The notes below the pieces were generated by a model. It searched no databases. It saw only the letters and a program-made list of their open reading frames with translations, and was not told where the DNA came from. Positions 1 to 6,857 of a DNA stretch of 11,033 nt are shown here, piece by piece (the first letter of the stretch is position 1; each line of letters opens with the position of its first letter). Made by a program: the position numbers and the translations under genes. Source of the stretch: Verrucomicrobiota bacterium (GTDB taxonomy: Bacteria; Verrucomicrobiota; Verrucomicrobiia; Chthoniobacterales; JAFAMB01); contig JAFAXJ010000225.1 of assembly GCA_019241095.1 (NCBI GenBank), positions 1 to 11,033 on the forward strand, given 5' to 3'.

Positions 1-54
1 CTTGATCCAGCTTTGCAGCCCGTCACGGAGCGGTCACGAGCAGACCGAAACTGG

Positions 55-639
55 CTAGCTGCGCAGAAATTCCAAGACTTTCGCCAGAGCTCGGCCTCGA
101 TGACTCAAACTGTTCTTTATTTCGGGCTGCAGCTCACCAAAAGTTTCCGCATATCCGGCCGGGATAAAAAGAGAGTCATATCCGAATCCTTCATAGCCCC
201 GCTCCTCCAAAATAACTTTTCCCTCTGTCATTCCATCGAAAGAGCCAAGTAATTCGCCTTTGCTAGCTAAGACCATAACGCAACGGAAACGAGCTCCAAA
301 TTCGGAACCGCCTTTCTCTTTCAGATTGTTCACCAAAAGAAACCGGTTTTCGATGTCAGTCGCGCGTTCTCCCGCAAACCGAGCGGAATGAACCCCTGGC
401 GCGCCTCCTAATACATCGACTACCAATCCTGAATCGTCGGCCAGAACAAGGCCGGTAAAGACCCGAGAAATTGTCAGTGCTTTCAAAGCTGCATTTCCCT
501 CAAACGTGTCCGAGCTCTCTTCTACAACAGGTGCGTGCGATAGAGAGTTCAAATCGCTGACTTCCCATCCTGAACCAAGCATTTGCCCAATTTCCCTGGT
601 CTTATGCTCGTTGCGTGTAGCAATTAAAAGTGTTTGCAT
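55..639 (-). CDS. rdgB: RdgB/HAM1 family XTP/dITP diphosphatase (non-canonical purine NTP pyrophosphatase)
   Basis: This cytosolic enzyme hydrolyses deaminated purine triphosphates (dITP, ITP, XTP) to the monophosphate and pyrophosphate, keeping damaged bases out of DNA and RNA. The 194 residues match the usual family length and carry the family motifs in order: the TRNEHK phosphate-binding start (8-13), FEGNA (46-50), ADDSGL with the likely catalytic Asp69 (67-72), GAPGVHSARFAG (79-90), GFGYDSLF (151-158) and the base-recognition SHRGRAL (179-185). The start is chosen because the first motif begins seven residues in, as in the family. One departure is Ser155 where the family usually has Pro (GFGYDP). 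No good ribosome binding site is visible; a GAGG lies 13 bases before the ATG, which is rather far. It is divergent from leuS across 114 bases. Identification is very secure. Confidence 0.96.
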   Translation of the reverse strand: MQTLLIATRNEHKTREIGQMLGSGWEVSDLNSLSHAPVVEESSDTFEGNAALKALTISRVFTGLVLADDSGLVVDVLGGAPGVHSARFAGERATDIENRFLLVNNLKEKGGSEFGARFRCVMVLASKGELLGSFDGMTEGKVILEERGYEGFGYDSLFIPAGYAETFGELQPEIKNSLSHRGRALAKVLEFLRS

Positions 640-753
640 CGTTAGGCGACCGCCTCAAGGTTGCGTCCTCCAAAAGACACCGCTTCATCGTTGAGGCAAA
701 CCCAGCCAATTAGATGACGATGCTCCCCTGGCGAGCGTTTAATAAGTATACTG
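640..753. other. Divergent rdgB/leuS intergenic region
   Basis: These 114 bases must hold the promoters of both flanking genes. Directly in front of rdgB is the palindrome AGGCGACCGCCT (644-655), which on the minus strand would fall in the rdgB leader. A minus-strand TATACT at 750-745 is a possible -10 for rdgB, but I see no convincing -35 for it. A minus-strand reading frame ends at 642, two bases before the rdgB start, but it runs back into leuS and resembles nothing I know. Confidence 0.5.
714..743 (+). promoter_or_regulatory. Candidate sigma70-type promoter for leuS
   Basis: ATGACG (714-719) and TTTAAT (738-743) are separated by 18 bases and match the -35 and -10 consensus at 4/6 and 5/6 positions. 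Transcription would start near 750, about four bases before the leuS ATG at 754, giving an almost leaderless mRNA. That fits the absence of any Shine-Dalgarno sequence here. This was read by eye in a short A/T-rich stretch, so it is a guess. A TATACT at 747-752 lies too close to the ATG to be the -10 for this start. Confidence 0.3.
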
Positions 754-3342
754 ATGAGTGAGCGACGAAAACAGTTTCCATTTCTGGAATTTGAACCGCA
801 CTGGCAACGAGTTTGGAAAGAGCAACAAACTTTCAGAGCGCCCAACCCTGGAGAGAATGGCTTTGACCCAACCAAGCCGAAATTTTACGTCCTTGACATG
901 TTCCCTTACCCTAGCGGTGAAGGACTTCACGTAGGGCATACCGAAGGCTATACCGCAACCGACATCCTGGCACGGTACAAGCGCATGCAGGGATTCAATG
1001 TTCTTCACCCTATGGGATGGGATGCTTTTGGTCTTCCTGCGGAACAGTTCGCAATTAAAACCGGTCAGCATCCGGCGATCACAACTTCAAAAAATGTCGC
1101 TCACTTTAAGGCTCAATTACAAAGAATCGGGTTCAGTTACGATTGGGCGCGCGAGATCAATACAACCGACCCCGACTTTTTTCGGTGGACTCAATGGATC
1201 TTTCTGAAGCTTTACAATTCTTGGTTTGATCCGGAGAAGAACTGTGCCCGGCCGATTGAGGAGTTGATCGCCGCACACACACCCGATTCTTATGAAACTG
1301 CAGGAAGTTTACGCGATTTTATCGACAGCAACCGATTAGCTTACGTTTCGGAAGCTCCTGTGAACTGGTGCCCGGAACTGGGCACCGTTCTGGCAAATGA
1401 AGAGGTCGTTGACGGAAAAAGCGAGATAGGAGGGTTCCCTGTTATCCGCCGTCCAATGCGTCAATGGATGTTGCGTATCACGGCATACGGCGAGCGGCTG
1501 CTGAATGAGTTGGAGAACCTGGACTGGCCGGAATCCATTAAAACCTTGCAACGCAATTGGATAGGCCGCAGCGAAGGAGCCGAGGCGATATTTCGCATTC
1601 AGGGCTCGGAAGAAAGCATCACGGTTTACACTACCAGGCCAGATACTCTCTTTGGAGCGACCTATGTGGTGTTGGCTCCAGAACACCCCTTAGTAGAAAT
1701 AATCACAGCCCCAGATCAGAAGGCGCAGGTATCAGCCTATCAGGAGCAAGTGCGTTCAAAATCGGATCTGGAACGGACTGATCTCGCTAAGGAAAAGACT
1801 GGGGTTTTTACTGGCGCCTATGCGATCAATCCCGCAAATCAGGAATCAATTCCTATCTGGATTGCTGATTACGTGCTTTTCAGTTACGGCACTGGAGCGA
1901 TAATGGCGGTTCCGGCGCATGACGAGCGCGATTTTGAGTTTGCTCAAACATTTGGGTTGGAGATTCGCGAAGTCGTTGAAGCACCGCAGCTTAGTAAGGG
2001 CTGTTTTAGCGGCGAAGGAACCGCAAAGAATTCCGGTTTTTTGAACGGGCTGAGTACAGGGAATGCGAAGCGCGCCATGACCGATTGGCTGGAAGAGGTC
2101 GGGGCTGGTAAACGATCCATCCGCTTTAAATTGCGCGATTGGCTGTTCTCTCGCCAGCGTTATTGGGGAGAGCCTTTCCCAATTGTTTGGAACAACGGTT
2201 TTCCGGAGGCAGTCGCGGAAGCCGATTTGCCGGTCGTGCCGCCGCTCCTCGCTGATTATAGGCCGACCGGAACCATTGAGCCGCCGTTGGCTAAGGCAAA
2301 AGATTGGATCACTTTGCCCTGCGGTGCTTCTCGAGAGCTCAACACCATGCCCCAATGGGCAGGGTCATGTTGGTACTATTTACGTTTCATTTCTCCGAAA
2401 GACCGGTTGAGCTTTGTTGACAAGACCGCTGAAAAGTACTGGATGCATAGCGGGAAACCAGGGGGAGTAGACCTTTATGTGGGTGGGACTGAACACGCCG
2501 TTCTGCACCTCCTTTATGCGCGTTTCTGGCACAAAGTTTTGTATGATCTTGGCCAAGTTTCGACCATTGAACCTTTCCAACGTTTGGTGAACCAGGGGAT
2601 GATTCTCGGAAGCGACAATCAAAAAATGTCCAAGAGCCGAGGAAACGTTGTGAATCCGGACGAGGTGATTGCCGAATACGGCGCTGATTCGTTACGCCTG
2701 TACGAAATGTTCATGGGGCCTTTGGAGACTTCGAAACCCTGGAGCATGAGCGGCGTAGAAGGGGTTTATCGTTTTCTAGCAAGGGTCTGGCGCTTGGTGA
2801 TGATCGAGAACCAGGAAGGAAACTGGCAGCTTTCGCCAGCGCTCGTCTTCGATGCTCCCTCTCACAGGTTGCGCAAGGTAATGCACGCGACAATCAAGAA
2901 AGTCACCCAAGACGTTGAAGCACTCTCATTCAATACGGCGATTGCGCAGATGATGATTTTTGTAAATGAGCTGACCGGATCTGAAAAGAAACCTGTGAGC
3001 GCAGTAAAGACACTCCTATTGCTGCTTAATCCATTTTCGCCGCATCTTTCCGAAGAGCTTTGGTTCCGACTCAAGAAAACTTTCGACGGATTTGACGGTT
3101 TAGCATCACAAGAGCGTTGGCCAACTTGGGAGGAATCAGTGCTCGCAGAAGAGGAGATCGAGATCATCGTTCAAATCAATGGCAAAGTTCGTGACAGAAT
3201 AAGGGTGAGAAAAGATTTGGACGCCGAGGAATTGCAACAACGGGCAGTCAATTTGCCGAAGATCCGCGAAGCTGCTGAGAACAAAATTGTGCGCAAAGTG
3301 GTGGTTGTACCCAACAAGGTTATCAACCTAGTCCTAAATTGA
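754..3342 (+). CDS. leuS: Leucyl-tRNA synthetase (LeuRS, class I)
   Basis: This cytosolic enzyme charges tRNA-Leu with leucine using ATP and removes mischarged amino acids in an editing domain. The 862 residues are a full-length bacterial LeuRS. The HIGH-type motif is HVGH (59-62) and the KMSKS loop is intact (624-628). The CP1 editing domain shows TTRPDT (293-298) and [18 protein letters not shown] (379-396), whose Asp390 is the residue that positions the amino acid for editing. [16 protein letters not shown] (203-218) and [16 protein letters not shown] (530-545) are typical bacterial LeuRS blocks. The C-terminus keeps the VQINGKVRD block (806-814) of the tRNA-binding domain. About 35 extra residues (roughly 157-192) precede the VNWCP block. 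The start is the first ATG of the frame and has no Shine-Dalgarno. A hairpin follows the stop closely. Confidence 0.98.
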   Translation: MSERRKQFPFLEFEPHWQRVWKEQQTFRAPNPGENGFDPTKPKFYVLDMFPYPSGEGLHVGHTEGYTATDILARYKRMQGFNVLHPMGWDAFGLPAEQFAIKTGQHPAITTSKNVAHFKAQLQRIGFSYDWAREINTTDPDFFRWTQWIFLKLYNSWFDPEKNCARPIEELIAAHTPDSYETAGSLRDFIDSNRLAYVSEAPVNWCPELGTVLANEEVVDGKSEIGGFPVIRRPMRQWMLRITAYGERLLNELENLDWPESIKTLQRNWIGRSEGAEAIFRIQGSEESITVYTTRPDTLFGATYVVLAPEHPLVEIITAPDQKAQVSAYQEQVRSKSDLERTDLAKEKTGVFTGAYAINPANQESIPIWIADYVLFSYGTGAIMAVPAHDERDFEFAQTFGLEIREVVEAPQLSKGCFSGEGTAKNSGFLNGLSTGNAKRAMTDWLEEVGAGKRSIRFKLRDWLFSRQRYWGEPFPIVWNNGFPEAVAEADLPVVPPLLADYRPTGTIEPPLAKAKDWITLPCGASRELNTMPQWAGSCWYYLRFISPKDRLSFVDKTAEKYWMHSGKPGGVDLYVGGTEHAVLHLLYARFWHKVLYDLGQVSTIEPFQRLVNQGMILGSDNQKMSKSRGNVVNPDEVIAEYGADSLRLYEMFMGPLETSKPWSMSGVEGVYRFLARVWRLVMIENQEGNWQLSPALVFDAPSHRLRKVMHATIKKVTQDVEALSFNTAIAQMMIFVNELTGSEKKPVSAVKTLLLLLNPFSPHLSEELWFRLKKTFDGFDGLASQERWPTWEESVLAEEEIEIIVQINGKVRDRIRVRKDLDAEELQQRAVNLPKIREAAENKIVRKVVVVPNKVINLVLN

Positions 3343-3364
3343 CACTGAGCGGGAGCGTAGTGCC

Positions 3365-3400
3365 TGAAGGGAGCTGGCCCGGAAGCCAGCTCCACTTTCA
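3365..3400. terminator. Hairpin between convergent leuS and the DUF4432 gene, probable bidirectional terminator
   Basis: GGAGCTGGC (3370-3378) pairs perfectly over nine bases with GCCAGCTCC (3385-3393) around a six-base loop. Further pairing of TGAAG with CTTTCA, with small bulges, extends the stem to about 14 pairs (3365-3400). It begins 22 bases after the leuS stop and lies about 10 bases past the stop of the opposing gene, so it could end both transcripts. Neither strand has a real T-run after the stem, so it is not a textbook intrinsic terminator. Confidence 0.6.
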
Positions 3401-3409
3401 TAAAGAGTT

Positions 3410-4567
3410 CTACTGGTGCAAAGGAGTTTTTGAAATTTCGGGCTCGGTCTGCTGCATCTTAGAAATGCGGTTTTCTGTTTCCTGCACTTCCTGTTTGGAG
3501 GTCAAAGCTTTAATGGTCACCTTGGTCCTGTACGATTCTCCGCCGGAAAGTTTAGGAACGCGGCCCGCCTCCCGCTCAATTGGTTTTGGATACGGATAGC
3601 TTGTGCCCGGTTCGAGACCCGTGACATAGCCCGTCTTTGCGGGCGCCTCGTTCTTCCAGAGGGTCATAAATGGCAATTGATGAACATCAAAAGACAGAAC
3701 GCAACCCTGGGTTCCGTCCCGAGATTTCAACATCGCTTCGGTGTTCCCATCATTGTCAGCAAACAGTTCCAAAAGGTATACTTGCTCCGAGTAACCAGGC
3801 TGGTGCGGTCCGGTGTAGGTTTTCCATCCATTCATATCATCTTCAGCAGCTCTGATATCCCGCGGAGAAACCTTCTTTACCGGCGCAACAAATGCAGCTC
3901 CTGCTCCCAGAAGAGGCGTTCCAAAATTAATATGATAAAGGCTTTCCATTTCCTGCGGGGCATCGGCGAGATTGGTTACGGTATCGTTGAAGGTTAACGA
4001 TGGCTGACCAACTTCAGTCGATATTTCCGACGTTAATCTCAGCTGAGGCCCGAACATCAAACTTTCATCGACTATCGCCCGAAGTATGATCGTGCGAACC
4101 GGCGTCGATACATATCTAACCTCGACAAAGCTTGCTGGAATATAATTGATGCGGCCATGCAAGGTTAGAGGTTGGTTACCGTCCTGACAAGGTGCGCCCA
4201 TGGATTGCAAGCCGCATCGAGCAACCCATTCTCCAAAGCCATTTAACCATCCTAACCCGCCACGGTCTGATAAACTCACGAACTGTGGATGAACAATTTC
4301 CTTTACCGGGGAGTCCCATCCGAGACGGAGATCTCCCACATGAGCCGTCCAAACGATGAACCCTCGTGTGGGAACGACGGTGAACTGCATGACACCATTA
4401 TAGACTTCGATGATTTCTACTCCCTCTTGGCGACCCCCGGACAACGTGCGTTTTACGACGCTCCAGGGCGTGGCATCTGGGTCACTTTCAACCTCGTTTG
4501 GGGTTAGTTTCCATTCTTTGACAGAGATGTTGTGATCTGCGTCTGTGAGAACTTTTGAGTAGGCCAT
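3410..4567 (-). CDS. DUF4432 family protein (aldose 1-epimerase-like fold)
   Basis: These 385 residues match the DUF4432 family, whose members share the beta-sandwich fold of galactose mutarotases and probably bind a sugar or sugar derivative; the substrate is unknown. Visible family features are VVPTRGF (64-70), GWLNGFGEWVARCGL (106-120), PLTLHGRI with His137 (133-140), YHINFGTPLLG with His212 (211-221) and TGLEPGTSYPYP with Glu319 (316-327). The two histidines and the glutamate sit where mutarotases have their catalytic residues. There is no signal peptide, so it is presumably cytosolic. The last ~30 residues are a polar, Gln/Glu/Lys-rich tail with no recognisable domain. The start is the only ATG near the domain; no Shine-Dalgarno precedes it. 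It is convergent with leuS, and its own upstream side is a long non-coding gap. Family assignment is good; function is unknown. Confidence 0.85.
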   Translation of the reverse strand: MAYSKVLTDADHNISVKEWKLTPNEVESDPDATPWSVVKRTLSGGRQEGVEIIEVYNGVMQFTVVPTRGFIVWTAHVGDLRLGWDSPVKEIVHPQFVSLSDRGGLGWLNGFGEWVARCGLQSMGAPCQDGNQPLTLHGRINYIPASFVEVRYVSTPVRTIILRAIVDESLMFGPQLRLTSEISTEVGQPSLTFNDTVTNLADAPQEMESLYHINFGTPLLGAGAAFVAPVKKVSPRDIRAAEDDMNGWKTYTGPHQPGYSEQVYLLELFADNDGNTEAMLKSRDGTQGCVLSFDVHQLPFMTLWKNEAPAKTGYVTGLEPGTSYPYPKPIEREAGRVPKLSGGESYRTKVTIKALTSKQEVQETENRISKMQQTEPEISKTPLHQ

Positions 4568-4979
4568 AGTATTTGTCAGGAGAACTTCTTATCCGGCAAG
4601 AGACAGGAACGAAGAACAAAAAAACAGGGTTGATAATTTCATAACTGATTGCTCCAACTTGAGGTGTTTCGGTAAGAGCACTTGATGCCTGCAGTGTTCG
4701 GCAACTTACCATTTCCCGGTCAAGTTGATTAAAGCTCGTTTATCTCATGCAGGAGGCCCAACCCTCACCTTTGGCACCGGGCACGATTACCTGCTAAGTA
4801 AAAGTTCTCTGGAGAGATTAGAAAAGTAAAGGCTGTTGCGCACCAGTCGTACCGGTTTACGAAGGTCGAAATGCTCAGAGCACCTATCCTATCATAAGGC
4901 TCAGACCTACCCAGATATAGGGGCCGCAGCTCACTTCCGATCACGCCTGAATCGGAGCTCACGCGCGAACTGCAGGAGG
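4568..4979. other. 412-base gap without a recognisable gene, between divergent genes
   Basis: I see no coding sequence, tRNA or mobile element here. It should hold the promoters of the DUF4432 gene (minus) and the membrane-protein gene (plus). For the minus side the best pair is TTGGAG (4657-4652) and TATCAA (4635-4630) with a 16-base spacer, a weak match. For the plus side TATCAT (4890-4895) looks like a -10 but has no clear -35. The 9-mer TGCAGGAGG occurs twice (4748-4756 and 4971-4979). CAACTTGA (4655-4662) and TCAAGTTG (4720-4727) form an inverted repeat with 57 bases between the arms. None of these is strong alone. A frame open since 4836 runs through the right part, but its first 48 codons look non-coding. 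Confidence 0.4.
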
Positions 4980-5468
4980 ATGCAAAGGATTAAGACCGCA
5001 AAAGCAACGCAGGCCATGGATGCTCTGCATCACGCATTTCGAGGTCAACCTCCAAAACTGAACCAAGGCAAGGCTCACAAGATTCGGTTTTCAGAACATG
5101 ACTTCGGAGAAGGAATTTCTGAGCAAAACATTAGGCTCATTCTTGGATTGTTCAGTGTCGGACTAGGGCTAACTGAAGTGTTCAAAGCCTACGCTCTGGC
5201 CCGAAGTCTAGGCATGGTGGGAAAGGCCGGTCTGCTCCGATTTTTCGGGGTTCGCGAAATTGTGGCGGGTATCGGATTATTGTTTGGATCGAGACTTTCA
5301 TTGTGGTTGTGGGCTCGAGTTGCCGGGGACGCTCTGGACATTCTAACTTTGGTTCCCGGCTTAAGTCCTAACAATCCAAAGAAAAAGACGGTTATGCTGG
5401 CGTTAGGAGCGGTTTTCGGAATTACCCTGATTGATCTCTCGTGCGCGCAGAGGCTCAGCAGGCATTAA
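4980..5468 (+). CDS. Small integral membrane protein encoded next to a zinc-dependent dehydrogenase, function unknown
   Basis: The product is 162 residues from the ATG at 4980. After a polar N-terminus (1-48) come about four hydrophobic segments near 50-66, 88-104, 107-126 and 136-155, so it should sit in the inner membrane. The blocks [19 protein letters not shown] (85-103) and [14 protein letters not shown] (111-124) resemble the membrane part of proteins often labelled cyclase/dehydrase or DUF4267-like, which I recall being found beside this type of alcohol dehydrogenase. The lipid-binding cyclase domain sometimes attached is absent. Start choice is uncertain: AGGAGG (4974-4979) abuts the ATG at 4980 with no spacer, ATG 5016 (residue 13) is an alternative, and the frame is open from 4836. 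The dehydrogenase gene starts 58 bases after the stop on the same strand, so the two are likely co-transcribed. Confidence 0.7.
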   Translation: MQRIKTAKATQAMDALHHAFRGQPPKLNQGKAHKIRFSEHDFGEGISEQNIRLILGLFSVGLGLTEVFKAYALARSLGMVGKAGLLRFFGVREIVAGIGLLFGSRLSLWLWARVAGDALDILTLVPGLSPNNPKKKTVMLALGAVFGITLIDLSCAQRLSRH

Positions 5469-5526
5469 CCTCAAGCAGCGAAGCATCTCACTTATTCAAT
5501 ACCCTAAAATTGACGAAAGCATCTTT

Positions 5527-6702
5527 ATGAAAGCAATCTGCTGGCACGGCAAGGAAGACGTTAGAATCGAAACTGTTCCGGATCCGAAGATCAATTCTCA
5601 GACTGACGCAATTGTAAAAATTACGTCAACCTGCATCTGCGGTTCCGATCTTCACCTCTATGATGGCATGATGCCCACTATGGAGGCAGGCGATATTCTT
5701 GGGCATGAACCCATGGGCGAAGTGGTTGAGGTGGGACGAGACGTTCATAACCTGAAAATAGGAGACCGTGTCGTTGTGCCGTTCACAATTTCATGCGGTC
5801 AATGCTTTTTCTGCAAAAAAGGATTGTTCTCGCTTTGTGACACTTCAAACCCCAACAAGGAAGTCGCGCGCAAGGTCATGGGGCAGTCGCCCGCTGGTCT
5901 TTTTGGATATTCTCATATGCTGGGGGGCTTTCCCGGAGGCCAGGCTGAGTATTTACGGGTTCCTTTTGCTGACGTCGGTCCGAAGGTCATCCCCGACGGC
6001 ATACCGGATGAGAAGGTTGTCTTTTTATCCGATATTTTCCCAACTGGATATATGGCCGCAGAAAACGCGGACATCGGGTCCGGAGATACGGTAGCTGTTT
6101 GGGGCTGTGGTCCCGTCGGTCAATTCGCAATTCAAAGCGCCTGGATGTTAGGAGCGGGACGAGTCATTGGGATAGATCGCGAACCGGAACGATTGGCGCT
6201 AGCCGCTGAGAAGAGCAAAGCTGAAGTGATCAATTTTGAAAAAGACCCCGTGTACGATAAACTGATGGAGATGACCGACGGCCGTGGTCCAGATCGCTGC
6301 ATCGACGCGGTCGGCTGCGAAGCGCATGCCGGGCATGCGGTTTCTGCGGTGATTGATAAAGTGAAAGAGACGGTGCTTCCGATGTCGAATGACCGGCCTC
6401 ACGTATTGAGAGAGACGATTATTTGTTGCCGTAAAGGGGGCACAGTCTCTATTCCCGGAGTCTATATTGGTTTTCCAGACAAAATCCCGTTCGGGGCTGC
6501 TATGAACAAAGGGTTAACCTTTAAAATGGGTCAAACGCACGTGCAACGCTATACCGAACCTCTCCTTCGAAAGATAGAGGCAGGCGAGATTGATCCGTCA
6601 TTCATCATTACCCACCGATTAACCCTTGAGGAAGGACCGGCTGCGTACAGGACATTCCGAGATAAGAAAGACGGTTGCATCAAAGTCGTGCTGAAACCCT
6701 GA
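5527..6702 (+). CDS. Zinc-dependent alcohol dehydrogenase, glutathione-independent formaldehyde dehydrogenase-like
   Basis: This medium-chain dehydrogenase (391 residues) oxidises an alcohol or aldehyde with NAD in the cytosol; the exact substrate is unknown. The catalytic zinc ligands are Cys38 (ICGSDLH) and His60 (GHE), with Asp169 ([13 protein letters not shown]) as the third ligand, as in Pseudomonas formaldehyde dehydrogenase. The structural zinc site is Cys90, Cys93, Cys96 and Cys104. The Rossmann motif is GCGPVGQFA (193-201), and Asp217 ending the second strand favours NAD over NADP. The extra stretch at about 260-302 before the [10 protein letters not shown] strand is typical of the formaldehyde-dehydrogenase-like branch. 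The frame is open from an ATG at 5431, but that start overlaps the upstream gene; [12 protein letters not shown] at 5527 is the family's usual N-terminus. Only a weak GAAAG lies upstream. It follows the membrane-protein gene and converges on the hydroxyacyl-CoA dehydrogenase gene. Confidence 0.92.
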   Translation: MKAICWHGKEDVRIETVPDPKINSQTDAIVKITSTCICGSDLHLYDGMMPTMEAGDILGHEPMGEVVEVGRDVHNLKIGDRVVVPFTISCGQCFFCKKGLFSLCDTSNPNKEVARKVMGQSPAGLFGYSHMLGGFPGGQAEYLRVPFADVGPKVIPDGIPDEKVVFLSDIFPTGYMAAENADIGSGDTVAVWGCGPVGQFAIQSAWMLGAGRVIGIDREPERLALAAEKSKAEVINFEKDPVYDKLMEMTDGRGPDRCIDAVGCEAHAGHAVSAVIDKVKETVLPMSNDRPHVLRETIICCRKGGTVSIPGVYIGFPDKIPFGAAMNKGLTFKMGQTHVQRYTEPLLRKIEAGEIDPSFIITHRLTLEEGPAAYRTFRDKKDGCIKVVLKP

Positions 6703-6712
6703 ACGACCTGAG

Positions 6713-6743
6713 CCAGCTCGCATTGCGAATAAGTACGAGCTGG
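6713..6743. terminator. Hairpin after the alcohol dehydrogenase gene, possible terminator
   Basis: CCAGCTCG (6713-6720) pairs perfectly with CGAGCTGG (6736-6743) over eight bases around a 15-base loop, starting 10 bases after the dehydrogenase stop. No T-run follows on either strand, so termination is inferred only from position. The stem core AGCCAGCTC also occurs in the hairpin after leuS. Confidence 0.4.
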
Positions 6744-6774
6744 AAAGGATACGGACAAGCCGTCTTGAGCGTAC

Positions 6775-6809
6775 ATGTTACGCTTGGTATCTCGATCCAA
6801 GCGTGACGT
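6775..6809. terminator. Second hairpin between the convergent dehydrogenase genes
   Basis: ACGCTTGG (6780-6787) and CCAAGCGT (6797-6804) form a perfect eight-base stem with a nine-base loop. Five further pairs, two of them G-U, extend it to 6775-6809. An overlapping alternative stem, AGCGTA (6768-6773) with TACGCT (6779-6784), cannot form at the same time. It lies about 50 bases past the stop of the minus-strand gene and could terminate transcripts from either side, though no T-run follows it. Confidence 0.35.
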
Positions 6810-6857
6810 CCTCGGAAAAGAATCTCCGATACCCGTAAGCGTCAGCATGCGACTAAG

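Noticed and set aside
642..875. Minus-strand 77-residue reading frame ending two bases before the rdgB start
   Set aside because: It overlaps the first 120 bases of leuS, has no start or ribosome binding site outside leuS, and its product resembles no family I know. The tight spacing to rdgB is probably chance.
1846..2355. Minus-strand 169-residue reading frame inside leuS
   Set aside because: It lies entirely within a secure, strongly conserved gene and has no recognisable domain.
4655..4727. Inverted repeat CAACTTGA/TCAAGTTG as a mobile-element end or operator
   Set aside because: The arms are only eight bases with 57 bases between them, and there is no transposase, target duplication or other support.
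4771..4790. Sigma54-like element TTGGCAC in front of the membrane-protein gene
   Set aside because: The -24 half looks good, but the GC of the -12 half is missing at the required spacing.
4836..4979. N-terminal extension of the membrane protein from an ATG at 4836
   Set aside because: The 48 added residues are Arg/Ser-rich without conserved character and lie before any family block.
5431..5526. Upstream ATG for the alcohol dehydrogenase
   Set aside because: It would add 32 residues not seen in the family and overlap the preceding gene by 38 bases; the standard N-terminus begins at 5527.
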